From NCBI GenBank assembly GCA_017859955.1, contig JAFNAB010000002.1, positions 1 to 55,768 on the forward strand: DNA of 55,768 nt. The letters are read 5' to 3'. The notes below the pieces were generated by a model. It saw only the letters and a program-made list of their open reading frames with translations. It was not told the origin of the DNA and ran no database searches. The DNA comes from Holophagaceae bacterium. Lineage in GTDB: Bacteria > Acidobacteriota > Holophagae > Holophagales > Holophagaceae. Position numbers and translations under genes: made by a program. How positions within the stretch are numbered: position 1 is the stretch's first letter; every line of letters begins with the position of its first letter. Shown here one piece after another: positions 27,861-36,768 of the stretch.

Positions 27861-29097
27861 CCCGCACCTGGAGCACCCGGGGGCCCTCCATCTGGAGCAC
27901 GGTAAAGGTCGCGCCCTCCACCTCCAGGCGTTCCCCGGGCTTGGGAACGTGGCCCAGGCGGGCCATGATCAGCCCCGCCACGGTGTCAAAGCCGCTGCGG
28001 GACCAGGAGAGGCCCAGGAACTCCTCCAGATCCTCGATGTGAACCTGTCCAGAAACAAGGAATTCGTCGGGGGAGATGGTCTGTATCTCGGAGAGGGCCT
28101 CGTGCTCCTCGCCGATCTCCCCCACCACCTCTTCGAGCAGGTCCTCCACCGTCACCAGGCCGGAGACACTCCCGAACTCGTCCACCACCAGGGCCAACTG
28201 GCTCCGGACCCGCTGCAGCTCCCGGAGGAGCTCGACGGTGGACTTGCTCTCCGGCACAAAAATGGGTGTCTTGGCCAAGTGATGAAGGTCCACAGCCTCG
28301 CCGGGGTTCTTCTGGATGAGGTCCTTGAGCAGGAGGATCCCGACGATGTGGTCCACGGTACCCCGGTAGATCGGCAGGCGGGAGTGCCGACCGGTCCGGA
28401 AGGCCTCCCAGACCTCCTCGGAACTCGCATCGTCCGGGATGGCCTGGATGAGGGTCCGGGGCGTCATGACCTCGCGCACTACCGTGTCACCGAAGCCCAC
28501 CACGTTGCGGATCAGTTCCCGATCATCCTCTTCCAGGATGCCCTCGGCCTCCCCCTCCTCCAGGAGCGCGGTCACGGCGTCATCCGTCACGCCTTCATCC
28601 TCTTCATCCCGAACCCGTTCCTGGGCCTCTCGCCGCCGTTCCACGTGTCCGGCCAGGGGCACGACCAGGGGACCCAGGAGTCGGTGGACCGGCGCATAGA
28701 AGGGGAAGATCCTCATGAGCCAGGGCGCGGGCTCCCGGGCCACCAGAAGGGCCGGGAGGGCCAGATCCATGCTCCAGAGATAGACGAACACCAGGAGCCC
28801 CAGGCTCCAGATCCCACCTGGAATCCACTGCGCCAGGGGCCAGACCAGCACCAGGAGCAGCACCAGCAGGCCTTGGTTCACCAGGGTGATGCCTAGGCCC
28901 AGCGCATGGGAGCGCTCCAGGAGTTGGGCCAGGAGGGGGTTGAGCACCGCCTCCTCCTCCAGCAGCCGTCGGCGCTGGATGGAAGGCAGGGCGTGGAAGG
29001 CCTCCCGCAGGATCGCCATCAAGGCGCGGTAGACCAGGACGAGGGCCAGGAGGGCCATCAGGAGGGAGGATAGGGGACTACTGGCAGGGTCGCTCAC
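27847..29097 (-). CDS. HlyC/CorC (CNNM-like) family membrane protein with CBS pair
   Basis: 416 aa. The N-terminal hydrophobic region (segments about 12-30, 68-92 and 95-120) is followed by an acidic linker. The CBS pair begins [19 protein letters not shown] and includes [44 protein letters not shown] leads into the C-terminal CorC/HlyC domain ([20 protein letters not shown]). Family members act in Mg2+/Co2+ efflux or adaptation, although the membrane part here is only a loose match to DUF21. The GTG start overlaps the upstream stop by 4 bp. Confidence 0.87.
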   Translation of the reverse strand: MSDPASSPLSSLLMALLALVLVYRALMAILREAFHALPSIQRRRLLEEEAVLNPLLAQLLERSHALGLGITLVNQGLLVLLLVLVWPLAQWIPGGIWSLGLLVFVYLWSMDLALPALLVAREPAPWLMRIFPFYAPVHRLLGPLVVPLAGHVERRREAQERVRDEEDEGVTDDAVTALLEEGEAEGILEEDDRELIRNVVGFGDTVVREVMTPRTLIQAIPDDASSEEVWEAFRTGRHSRLPIYRGTVDHIVGILLLKDLIQKNPGEAVDLHHLAKTPIFVPESKSTVELLRELQRVRSQLALVVDEFGSVSGLVTVEDLLEEVVGEIGEEHEALSEIQTISPDEFLVSGQVHIEDLEEFLGLSWSRSGFDTVAGLIMARLGHVPKPGERLEVEGATFTVLQMEGPRVLQVRVRKI

Positions 29098-30485
29098 GGG
29101 GCCGATTCTAGCAGGCGCTGGTCGTCCTCATTCAGCTTCATCCGTCGCCTGGCCTTTTCCCGAGCCACTTCCAGGGGCTCATGGCTGAGGCCATCTGCGG
29201 TGGGCGGCAGGCCCTTGCGGATCCGCGCCTCGTTCAGGAATGGATAGGGTTCCTTGGCCAGTTCAGGGCTCCGCCGGAAGTGGGCGTAAGTCATCCAGCC
29301 CCCGGCGAAGAAGTAGAAGCACAGGACCCAGAGTGCGACCCTCTGGATTTTCCAGGAGAGCTCCCCGGCCTGACGTACCCGCTGCCAGCCCCAGGCCGCC
29401 AGGAGGTTGAGGAGGATGATGAAGACCGTAAGTCCCAGGGTGCCTCTCCAGCCCAGAGCGTACCAGTCCCAGCCCGTCAGGTGCCGGATGGGAGCCGCAA
29501 GCATGAGCCCGAAGATCAGGTTGAGGTGCAGCATATAGAGCAGCAGGGATTCCATACCGGCTGCCATCACCAGATGGGGACCCCGCACCTTGGGGCGCAC
29601 CCGCTCGAAGCAGCCCAGGAAGGCTCCGGCCAGGCACACCAGGCCGATGCGCTGGGCCACGCTGGGCAGGGTGGTGTTGTGGAGCCGCCAGGCATCCTCT
29701 GGAGGCCAGGTGCCATTCCAGAGCCAGGTGCGGGCATAGAGGGAACCCCAGGTCAGCAGCACGAATCCCAGCCCCGCCAGGAAGCTCAGCCACTGGGCTT
29801 CGCTCCAGCGGGCGAGGCCTTCCCGGGGCATTACCCGGAAGTGGCGATAGAGGGCCCCCAGCACCGAACCGAAGGCGGCGAAGGAGAACCAGGGAAAGAG
29901 GGGGAAGAGGGCTGTGACTCCCCGGTCCGGATTTCCATTGATGAGGCCCCGGACCGGCAGCCAGAGCCCGTCCGCCACCCCATGGCGCCAGAGGTGGGGT
30001 GCGGCCCAGGTGGCCCCGACGGCCAGGACCAGAGCCCCCAGGGCGTAGGCCCCGGGTCTGCGGATCACCCGGGCCAGACCCTGGAGGATCAGGAGCGAGA
30101 AGACGATGCACTGGAGCACATCGATCTTGAAGAGCTCCCGCAGACGCTGGGTCGTGCTGAGCACCGTCCACTCCGCCAGGGTGAAGCCCGGGGCGTGGAG
30201 GGCATAGGCGCAGATCAGGATGAAACCCAACCGCTTTGCCGTGGGCCCGAAGGGGCGCAAGGTGCCATCGGGCCTGAAGGTGGAGAGCACCAGGCTGTAG
30301 CCCGCGCAGAGGATGAAGCTGGGGGCCACCAGGCCGTTCAGGTAGTTGAGCCACTCGGGGGTGAGCCCCTTTTGCAGGTACACGTTCACCACGTGGACCT
30401 CGATCATGACGATCACGGCCCAGCCCCGGAGCAGGTCAATCCATTCGCAGCGCCGGGAAGGCGTGAGATCGCTCCAGCTCAGCAT
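29094..30485 (-). CDS. DUF1624/HGSNAT-like membrane acyltransferase
   Basis: 463 aa, about ten hydrophobic segments. The opening CEWIDLLRGWAVIVMIEVHV carries the conserved RG and His seen in heparan-alpha-glucosaminide acetyltransferase-like and related acyltransferase-3 membrane enzymes. LVAPSFILCAGYSLVLS and LYMLHLNLIFGLMLA follow. The likely role is acyl transfer to a cell-surface glycan; the substrate is unknown. I chose ATG 30485 rather than an upstream TTG. It overlaps the amino-acid permease stop upstream by 7 bp and the CorC-like gene downstream by 4 bp, so the three form one transcription unit. Confidence 0.72.
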   Translation of the reverse strand: MLSWSDLTPSRRCEWIDLLRGWAVIVMIEVHVVNVYLQKGLTPEWLNYLNGLVAPSFILCAGYSLVLSTFRPDGTLRPFGPTAKRLGFILICAYALHAPGFTLAEWTVLSTTQRLRELFKIDVLQCIVFSLLILQGLARVIRRPGAYALGALVLAVGATWAAPHLWRHGVADGLWLPVRGLINGNPDRGVTALFPLFPWFSFAAFGSVLGALYRHFRVMPREGLARWSEAQWLSFLAGLGFVLLTWGSLYARTWLWNGTWPPEDAWRLHNTTLPSVAQRIGLVCLAGAFLGCFERVRPKVRGPHLVMAAGMESLLLYMLHLNLIFGLMLAAPIRHLTGWDWYALGWRGTLGLTVFIILLNLLAAWGWQRVRQAGELSWKIQRVALWVLCFYFFAGGWMTYAHFRRSPELAKEPYPFLNEARIRKGLPPTADGLSHEPLEVAREKARRRMKLNEDDQRLLESAP

Positions 30486-32023
30486 GAGGGATCGGGATCC
30501 AGGGATCCGGAAATTCGGCAATTCTCCTGATGCAGAACGCTATGGCGCCGCCCGTAGGCGAAGTAGATCACGAAGCCCAGCAGCAGCCAGCCGCCGAGAC
30601 GGTACCAGTTGGCTGCTGGCAGGGAGAACATGAGCATGCCGCAGGTGAGGATGCCCAGGACCGGTACCACCGGCACCCAGGGGCAGCGGAAGGGGCGCTC
30701 GGCTTCCGGGTGCTTCTTCCGCATGATCAGCACCGCTGCGCAGACGATGACGAAGGCCAGGAGGGTTCCGATGTTGGTGAGGTGCAGCAGGGATTCCAGG
30801 GGCAGGAAGCCGCTCAGGGCGGCCACCGTCAGGCCGATCAGGAACGTGGACTTCCAGGGGGTGCGCAGGCGGGGGTGGACTTCACCGAAGGTCTTCTTCG
30901 GGAGCAGGCCATCCCGGGCCATGGCCAGGAAGACCCGGGGGCCGCTGAGCATCATGACCAGGAGCACGGAGGTGATCCCCGCCACGCCCGCCAGGGCGAT
31001 GAGCCCCTCGGCCCATGGGAGACCATTGGTGCGGAAGGCCATGGAGACCGGGGCACCGATGTCGAGCTTGTGGAAGGGCACCATCCCCGTGAGCACTGCC
31101 ACCACGGCGATGTAGAGCACCGTGCAGACCACCAGGGAGGTGATGATGCCGATGGGTACGTCCCGCTGGGGGTTCTTGGCTTCCTCCGTGTGGGTGGAGA
31201 CGCTATCGAAGCCGATGTAGGCGAAGAAGATGATGGCTGCCCCCGCCAGCATCCCCACGGGGTGCCCGCCGCCATCCACCTGTCCTGCCACCCGGTGGCC
31301 GAAGACCGAAAGTCCGGTCCACCCATAGGGTGCGAAGGGATGCCAGTGGGCCTTCTGGATGAAGAAGGCCCCGGCCACGATCACAAAGAGGACGGCGGCC
31401 AGCTTGATGCCCACGATGAGGGCGTTGAAGCTGGCGCTCTCCTGGATGCCCTTGATGAGGATTACGGTCATGAGGGCCGTGATGAGCACCGCCGGGAGGT
31501 TCACGACGGCCCCGGTGGACACCAGGTTGCCGAGGCCCGGGTAGTAGCGCCAGGGCGACTGGGTAAGGATGGCGGGGAAGTGAAGGCCGATCTTGGCCAG
31601 CACGCTCTGGAAGTACCCCGACCAGCCCACCGCCACGGTGGCGCTGGAGACGCAGTACTCGAGGATGAGATCCCAACCCATGATCCAGGCGAAGAGTTCC
31701 CCAAGGGTGGCGTAGGCATAGGTGTAGGCCGAGCCTGCCACCGGCACCATGGAGGCGAACTCGGCGTAACAGAGGGCTGCGAAGATGCAGGTGATGCCGG
31801 CGACCACGTAGGAGAGCATGAGGGCGGGTCCGGCCACATCGTGAGCCGCGGCTCCGGTGGTGACGAAAATCCCGGCCCCGATGATGGCCCCGATGCCCAG
31901 GGCGGTGAGCTGCACCGGGCCGAGGATCCGCCGCAGGCGATTCTCCCCCTTGGCCTCCTCCAGGAGCATGGCGAGGGGCTTGCGGGCGAAGAACTGGGAG
32001 GGGCGGCGCTTGGGGTCGGCCAT
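30479..32023 (-). CDS. APC-superfamily cationic amino-acid-type permease
   Basis: 514 aa, about 12-14 TM helices. The family signature is ILGPVQLTALGIGAIIGAGIF at the first helix, then MVPVAGSAYTYAYATLGELF, FFAYIGFDSVSTHTEEAKNP and RVFLAMARDGLLPK. It matches the YfnA/CAT group of amino-acid transporters; the substrate cannot be read from sequence. ATG 32023 is preceded by GGAGTCCCCC. It is first gene of the three-gene minus-strand unit. Confidence 0.92.
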   Translation of the reverse strand: MADPKRRPSQFFARKPLAMLLEEAKGENRLRRILGPVQLTALGIGAIIGAGIFVTTGAAAHDVAGPALMLSYVVAGITCIFAALCYAEFASMVPVAGSAYTYAYATLGELFAWIMGWDLILEYCVSSATVAVGWSGYFQSVLAKIGLHFPAILTQSPWRYYPGLGNLVSTGAVVNLPAVLITALMTVILIKGIQESASFNALIVGIKLAAVLFVIVAGAFFIQKAHWHPFAPYGWTGLSVFGHRVAGQVDGGGHPVGMLAGAAIIFFAYIGFDSVSTHTEEAKNPQRDVPIGIITSLVVCTVLYIAVVAVLTGMVPFHKLDIGAPVSMAFRTNGLPWAEGLIALAGVAGITSVLLVMMLSGPRVFLAMARDGLLPKKTFGEVHPRLRTPWKSTFLIGLTVAALSGFLPLESLLHLTNIGTLLAFVIVCAAVLIMRKKHPEAERPFRCPWVPVVPVLGILTCGMLMFSLPAANWYRLGGWLLLGFVIYFAYGRRHSVLHQENCRISGSLDPDPSC

Positions 32024-32112
32024 CAGGGGGACTCCGTGAAAAGGGCAGGCGGGCCGTCGGGCCGACGGAACGCGTTGGAGAATGGTACCATCCCCCATTC
32101 CCCAACCTCCCC

Positions 32113-32820
32113 ATGACCCTCCCTTTCCTTGTGAAAACGCTGGCAATCAGGGCCCGATCAGGGCTTCGCTGCCGTGGCTGTCTGGGACTCCTGGATGACG
32201 CCTCCGAAGCGGGACTCTGCGGCCAGTGCTGGGGAGGGCTCCAGCCCCTTCCGGAACTGCGCTGCCCCCATTGCGCCCTGGAGCACGACCCGGAGCAGCC
32301 ATGCCCAGAGCCCGTGGCCTGGGCGCACGGGGATGCCCTCTGGGACTACCATGGCGGACGACCGCCCCTGGGCCCGCTCCTCCTTCCTGGGATCAAGAGT
32401 GGGGAGGGGGGGTGGAGGAAGGCCCTGATCCGGAGAGTCGTCGAGGCCCCATTGCCTGGCTTCTGCTGCAGCGTTGATTTGGTCACCAGCGCCCCCGCCA
32501 CCGGGCTCCGCCGACTCCTGGGGGGCTTCGATCTGGCGGAAGAGCTGGCCCGCACCCTGGCCCGGCGCATGGACCGCCCCTGGCAGCCCCTTCTGCGCAA
32601 GGCCTGGGGTTCGGGCCGCCAGGGGGCCCGCAATGAGACCGAGCGCAGACGCCTCCCCAGGAAGGCCATCACCTTGGCCAGCCTGCTGGACTCCCAGCCG
32701 GTCGTCCTATTGGTGGACGATGTCTGGACCACCGGGACGACGCTCCTCCGGTGCGCCCAGGCACTCAAAGCCGGCGGAGCCCGGGAAGTGAGGGTTCTGA
32801 GTCTTTTCCGGGCCCTTTAG
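32113..32820 (+). CDS. comF: ComF family phosphoribosyltransferase-like protein
   Basis: 235 aa. The N-terminal zinc ribbon cysteines C20/C23, C36/C39 and C51/C54 are followed by the ComF body: WDYHGGRPPLGPLLLPGIKS, LVTSAPATGLRRLLGGFDLAEELA and the PRPP-binding motif VVLLVDDVWTTGTTLLRC. ComF takes part in DNA uptake during competence in some bacteria; in others its role is unclear. The 89-bp gap upstream is a divergent promoter region with the permease. Confidence 0.9.
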   Translation: MTLPFLVKTLAIRARSGLRCRGCLGLLDDASEAGLCGQCWGGLQPLPELRCPHCALEHDPEQPCPEPVAWAHGDALWDYHGGRPPLGPLLLPGIKSGEGGWRKALIRRVVEAPLPGFCCSVDLVTSAPATGLRRLLGGFDLAEELARTLARRMDRPWQPLLRKAWGSGRQGARNETERRRLPRKAITLASLLDSQPVVLLVDDVWTTGTTLLRCAQALKAGGAREVRVLSLFRAL

Positions 32821-32832
32821 ACCAGTCAGTCC

Positions 32833-33366
32833 TCAACCCAGCATGTTCATCACACTCTTGAAGGCTGAACCCTGGATGGACTGGACGTAGCTCTGGACCG
32901 CAGCCGTATCCGTGGTGTCCAGGCCCGAAACGGCCTGTTTGGCCGCTGCCGTGACAGTGCTCGGCATGCCGCTCTGCTGGTAGGTGTAGGCTGCGAGGGC
33001 CAGATTGGCGTTTGCGCTGATTGCGGAGCTGGGCACGCCGCTCGAATCGGAGCTTGTCACGCTGGCCAGAAGGCTGGCGGAACTGGTGGCATCGGCAGTG
33101 GCACTGCTCAGGGAGGAAAAGGGGTTCGAGGAGGTGCCGTTCGCACTGGAAGCGGAATAGATCCCGCTCACCAGGGAAGGCAGGGTCGCTGCATTACCCG
33201 CCAGCGAGGACAGGCTGTCCGAGGCCAGTAGGCTGCTGCCTGAACTGGTGTTGGAGTAGGCCGTGGTGAGGGCCTGGAGGACCGCGGCATTCTGGTTGCT
33301 CGTCGAGCCCTGCAAAGTGCTGAGGTAGCTGTACTTGTTTAGTGCGCTGGTGCTTCCAATATCCAT
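32833..33366 (-). CDS. Ser/Ala-rich hypothetical protein
   Basis: 177 aa. It begins MDIGSTSALNKYSYLSTLQG and is extremely rich in Ser, Ala and Thr (for example TTAYSNTSSGSSLLASDSLS), with a more ordered C-terminus ending VQSYVQSIQGSAFKSVMNMLG. There is no classical signal peptide, TM segment or cysteine. The composition and amphipathic ends recall secreted or filament-associated proteins exported by non-Sec routes, but no family was recognised. The start is supported by AGGAGGG 5 bp upstream. It converges with comF (12-bp gap). Confidence 0.75.
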   Translation of the reverse strand: MDIGSTSALNKYSYLSTLQGSTSNQNAAVLQALTTAYSNTSSGSSLLASDSLSSLAGNAATLPSLVSGIYSASSANGTSSNPFSSLSSATADATSSASLLASVTSSDSSGVPSSAISANANLALAAYTYQQSGMPSTVTAAAKQAVSGLDTTDTAAVQSYVQSIQGSAFKSVMNMLG

Positions 33367-33496
33367 AGCGCCCTCCTGGGGCATCCTACAGGGATAATAT
33401 CGGCCCATCTTCCTTGCTTGATAAGGTCTTTTTGCTGCAGTCATGGGCGTGGTGGAATTTCCCCGGAGCGGCATCCAAAAGTTGGAAGGAGTTGTC

Positions 33497-34318
33497 ATGG
33501 CCTATTCACCGAATTCCAGGATGCCCGTCTTCTACCTGCCCCACGGCGGTGGCCCCTGGCCCTTTGTGGACCTGGGCTTGCCAGAGGCGGAATACCGTCC
33601 ACTTGTGAATTATCTCCAGTCACTGGCCTCCCTGGTCCCCGAAGTCCCCAAGGCCCTGCTGGCGATTTCGGCTCATTGGGAGGAACCCCTTCCTACGGTG
33701 ATGACTTCGGAGCGGCCTGGCCTGCTCTTTGACTATTACGGGTTTCCCGCGGCTTCCTATGAGCTGGAGTGGCCCGCCCCCGGAAGTCCGGCCCTGGCGG
33801 CCCGGGTCCGGGATCTGCTCCGGGGGGCTGGGACGGGGAGTGCTGAGGATCCCCACCGGGGCTTTGACCATGGCAGCTTCGTGCCGCTCAAGGTGGCCTT
33901 TCCCGAAGCCCGGATTCCAACCCTGCAGCTTTCCCTGCTGGAGGGCCTCGACCCCGCGGCCCATCTCGCCCTCGGGCGGGCCCTGGCGCCGCTTCGGGAC
34001 GAAGGCGTGCTCATTCTGGCCAGCGGCATGAGCTTCCATAACCTGGGGGCCTTCTTCAAAAGCACGGGGCAGGAGGAGGCCCGGGCCTTCGACACCTGGC
34101 TGGGGGAGGCTGTTCTGCAGGCTCCAGCGGAACGGAATGCGGCGCTCAAGACCTGGGCTCAGGCTCCGGGTGCCCGCTTTGCCCACCCCCGGGAGGAGCA
34201 CCTGCTTCCCCTCATGGTGGCAGCGGGGGCCGCAGGTGAGGATTCCGCCCGGCTCGCCTACCATGGCACCTACATGGGACGCCCCCTGAGTGCCTTCCAC
34301 TTCGGGGAAATGGTATGA
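33497..34318 (+). CDS. DODA-type extradiol aromatic ring-opening dioxygenase (LigB family)
   Basis: 273 aa. It shows MPVFYLPHGGGPWPF, LLAISAHWEEPLPTV, PHRGFDHGSFVPLKVAFPEA, LILASGMSFHNL and LAYHGTYMGRPLSAFHFG. The histidines in HGGG, SAHW, DHGS and SFHN are the expected metal and acid-base positions of 4,5-DOPA/class III extradiol enzymes (YgiD-like), which cleave catecholic rings. ATG 33497 is chosen because GGAAGGAG lies 6 bp upstream. It converges with the cardiolipin-synthase-like gene with 1 bp between stops. Confidence 0.9.
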   Translation: MAYSPNSRMPVFYLPHGGGPWPFVDLGLPEAEYRPLVNYLQSLASLVPEVPKALLAISAHWEEPLPTVMTSERPGLLFDYYGFPAASYELEWPAPGSPALAARVRDLLRGAGTGSAEDPHRGFDHGSFVPLKVAFPEARIPTLQLSLLEGLDPAAHLALGRALAPLRDEGVLILASGMSFHNLGAFFKSTGQEEARAFDTWLGEAVLQAPAERNAALKTWAQAPGARFAHPREEHLLPLMVAAGAAGEDSARLAYHGTYMGRPLSAFHFGEMV

Positions 34319-34319
34319 G

Positions 34320-35495
34320 TCAAAGCCAGGGCCACAGCGCGTAGGCCACGGTCTGCAGAACCCGGCGCCAGAGGGGCAGAGCCTGCCATTGCTCCAGGTC
34401 CCAGGGGATGCTCCGGTTGCGGTCCTCCTCCAGGGCCCCGGCTATGAAGCCAGCCAGGGAGCGGCTCCGGAGCACCAGATTGAGTTCCAGGTTCCGCCTA
34501 AAGCTTAGGGAATCCAAGTTGGCGCTGCCCAAGATCACGATCTCCTGGTCGAGCACCGCCGCCTTGGTGTGGAGCATCCGTCCCTGGCGCTCCCAGATCC
34601 GGGCCCCCACTCGCAGGAGGCGGCCGAAAGTCGCCCGGCTCGCTTCCTGGACCGCCGGGTGATCCGAGGTGCCGGGCAGGATCAGGTCGGTCCGAACGCC
34701 CCGGCGGGCCATGCGAGCCAGGGCCCGCAGCACCTGGGGGTCCGGGACGAAATAAGCACTGGCCAGGAGCGCCTGGTGTTTGACCTGTCCGAGCACCAGG
34801 AGAAGATGCCGACGGAGGGTTTGGCGGCGAGGGCTGAGACTGGAGACCACCTGGATGGGGACCTCGGTTATCCAGGAGCCTGGTGGGAGTTCCGTCAGGG
34901 GGAGCGGGGGATCGGCGATGGGGAAGGGCAGGCCCTTCGTCCTGGACCAGGAGGCCGCGAAGTCCTGATTGAGGTGTCCCAGGACTGGGCCCACCAGGTC
35001 CAGGCCCAGATCGAGGTAACTCTGGGGGTTCACGTCGAAGTTGTAGTCATCGGACCAGTTGGCGCTGCCTACCACCGCTCGCCTTCCATCGGCGATGGCC
35101 AGCTTGCGGTGGTTGCGGCGGGGCCAGGAACGCCAGGGGATGCGCAGGCCGATGGGGTGGTAGAAGCGCACGTCCAGCCCGGCCTTCCGGGCTTCCAGCA
35201 CCAGGTCTTCGGAAGCCCAGCTCCCGAAGTGGTCCACGATGCCCCGTACCTGGACTCCCCGCTCCCGGGCTCCCTTCAGGAGTTCCAGGAGCTCCCGGCC
35301 CGTGCGGTCGTCGGCCCATATGTAGGTCTCGAAGTGAAAGGAGTGGGCCGCTCCCTGGATCATGTCGCGGATGCTCGCCAGGATTCTGGTTCCCGAATCC
35401 AGGATCTGAACGGCATTCCCGTCGCTGGCGGGCAGCCTATTCCTGAGCCCGTGGGCCAGGAGACGCCGCCATAGATTCTGGATGGTGCCGGACAT
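34320..35495 (-). CDS. Cardiolipin synthase-like phospholipase D family protein
   Basis: 391 aa. Two HKD motifs are intact: HRKLAIADGRRAVVGSANWS (first) and LHTKAAVLDQEIVILGSANL (second). SFHFETYIWADDRTGRELLEL and YFVPDPQVLRAL are also family features. There are no N-terminal TM helices, so it resembles ClsB-type rather than ClsA-type enzymes. The likely reaction is phosphatidyl transfer to make cardiolipin at the inner membrane. The next gene upstream, htpX, is 9 bp away on the same strand. Confidence 0.88.
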   Translation of the reverse strand: MSGTIQNLWRRLLAHGLRNRLPASDGNAVQILDSGTRILASIRDMIQGAAHSFHFETYIWADDRTGRELLELLKGARERGVQVRGIVDHFGSWASEDLVLEARKAGLDVRFYHPIGLRIPWRSWPRRNHRKLAIADGRRAVVGSANWSDDYNFDVNPQSYLDLGLDLVGPVLGHLNQDFAASWSRTKGLPFPIADPPLPLTELPPGSWITEVPIQVVSSLSPRRQTLRRHLLLVLGQVKHQALLASAYFVPDPQVLRALARMARRGVRTDLILPGTSDHPAVQEASRATFGRLLRVGARIWERQGRMLHTKAAVLDQEIVILGSANLDSLSFRRNLELNLVLRSRSLAGFIAGALEEDRNRSIPWDLEQWQALPLWRRVLQTVAYALWPWL

Positions 35496-35504
35496 GAACT
35501 GATA

Positions 35505-36356
35505 CTAGCGGACTCCGGCCATGGCACGGAGGCGAGCCGCGCGAATAGGGATGGGGGGGTGGGTGCTGAACCAGGTCATGACTCCCCCACCCCTGAAGGG
35601 GCTGGCAATCATAAGGCTGGCGGTGGCCGGGCGGGCTGTCAGTCCGGCGGGGACGACCTCACGGCTGTATTCGAGGCGCTCAAGGGCCCGGGCCAGGCCC
35701 TCGGGGTCGCCGGTAAGGCGGGCGGCCTCTTCATCCGCCAGGAATTCCCGGGAGCGGGAGATGGCGAACTGGATGAGGGTGGCGCCGATGGGGGCCAGGA
35801 TGGCGAAGGCCAAGGCGGCGATGGGGTTGAGGCCGCCTTCTTCGTCCCGGTCTCCGCCGCCGAACAGGGCCGTCCATTGAAGAATGTTGGCCAGGAGGCT
35901 GATGGCGCTGGCCATGGCCGCAGCCACGGTGGCAATGAGAATGTCCCGGTGGGCGATATGACCCAGTTCGTGGGCGATGACGCCCTGGAGTTCCCGTCGG
36001 GGCATGGTGTCCAGGAGGCCTTCAGTGAAGGCCACCACGCCGTGGGCCGGGTCCCGTCCCGTGGCGAAGGCGTTGGGAGATGCGTCCGGTATGATGCATA
36101 TCCGAGGCTTGGGGATTCCGGCCCGGGCGGCCAGCTGGGTAACTTCCGCGTGGAGCTGGGGGGCCTCCTGCTCCGAGACCTCCCGGGCCCGGTGCATGGC
36201 CAGTACCAGCTTGTCGCTCCAGAAGTAGGAACCCAGGTTCATGAGCAGGGCAGCTCCGATGGCGATGATCATCCAGCCCTGGCCCATCTGGGCCCCAAGG
36301 GCGATGAGCAGGGCGCTGACGGCGCCCAGGAGGAGGATGGTCTTGAACTGGTTCAT
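35505..36356 (-). CDS. htpX: Membrane metalloprotease HtpX (M48)
   Basis: 283 aa. Two N-terminal TMs (TILLLGAVSALLIALGAQ, WMIIAIGAALLMNLGSYF) and two central TMs surround the zinc motif GVIAHELGHIAHRD; the third ligand Glu is in SREFLADEEAARLTG. PRICIIPDASPNAFATGRDP is typical. HtpX degrades damaged membrane proteins with the active site facing the cytoplasm. It is part of a minus-strand set HPF, htpX, cls with gaps of about 10 bp. Confidence 0.95.
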   Translation of the reverse strand: MNQFKTILLLGAVSALLIALGAQMGQGWMIIAIGAALLMNLGSYFWSDKLVLAMHRAREVSEQEAPQLHAEVTQLAARAGIPKPRICIIPDASPNAFATGRDPAHGVVAFTEGLLDTMPRRELQGVIAHELGHIAHRDILIATVAAAMASAISLLANILQWTALFGGGDRDEEGGLNPIAALAFAILAPIGATLIQFAISRSREFLADEEAARLTGDPEGLARALERLEYSREVVPAGLTARPATASLMIASPFRGGGVMTWFSTHPPIPIRAARLRAMAGVR

Positions 36357-36367
36357 GGTCCTTTCCT

Positions 36368-36673
36368 TCAGTAAGATCGCTGGTCCAGGGTGCGATTCAC
36401 GGTGCGGGTGGCACGACGGCTGGCCTCGGCGATGGCTGCATAAGCATCCGAATGGACCGCCTGGGCGAACTGCATCTGGCGTCCCATGAGGTCGACCTGG
36501 ATGCGGCAGAGCTTGTCTTCGCCCCCCCGGGGGCCGTTGAGGTCGCTGAGGCGCACGATGACGCTCCTGACCGCATCGGCCCTCCGCTCAAGCATCTGGA
36601 TCAGATGTTCGCGGATGAAGGCCTTGAGCGCCGTGGTGAGCTTGAATCCCATGGCCTTGATTTCGATTCGCAT
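36368..36673 (-). CDS. HPF/RaiA family ribosome-associated protein (short form)
   Basis: 101 aa. MRIEIKAMGFKLTTALKAFI, VIVRLSDLNGPRGGEDKLCRIQVDL and DAYAAIAEASRRATRTVNRTL match the S30EA/HPF fold. That fold binds the 30S subunit and causes ribosome hibernation or stabilisation. It lacks the C-terminal dimerisation domain of long HPF. The Met at 36673 has GAGGAG 6 bp upstream. It leads the htpX unit. Confidence 0.85.
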   Translation of the reverse strand: MRIEIKAMGFKLTTALKAFIREHLIQMLERRADAVRSVIVRLSDLNGPRGGEDKLCRIQVDLMGRQMQFAQAVHSDAYAAIAEASRRATRTVNRTLDQRSY

Positions 36674-36716
36674 GGTGAACTCCTCAGCCATTAGGATGCC
36701 GCCGCTCTATGGATAT

Positions 36717-36762
36717 ATCTAATAGATAAATGCGTGCCAATCGATCTATAAAGTGGATAGAT
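36717..36762. promoter_or_regulatory. Palindromic operator candidates upstream of the LysR gene
   Basis: A perfect palindrome ATCTA-A-TAGAT lies at 36717-36727. A second inverted repeat ATCTAT-N7-ATAGAT lies at 36744-36762, ending 6 bp before the LysR ATG. The AT-rich segment sits between the divergent HPF and LysR genes in otherwise GC-rich DNA. Autoregulation by the LysR protein is inferred. Confidence 0.5.
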
Positions 36763-36768
36763 TGAGAC

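Noticed and set aside
29181..32116. Long plus-strand open frames (449 and 528 codons) opposite the acyltransferase and permease genes
   Set aside because: Low-complexity Gly/Glu/His-rich translations without motifs; shadows of the real minus-strand membrane proteins.
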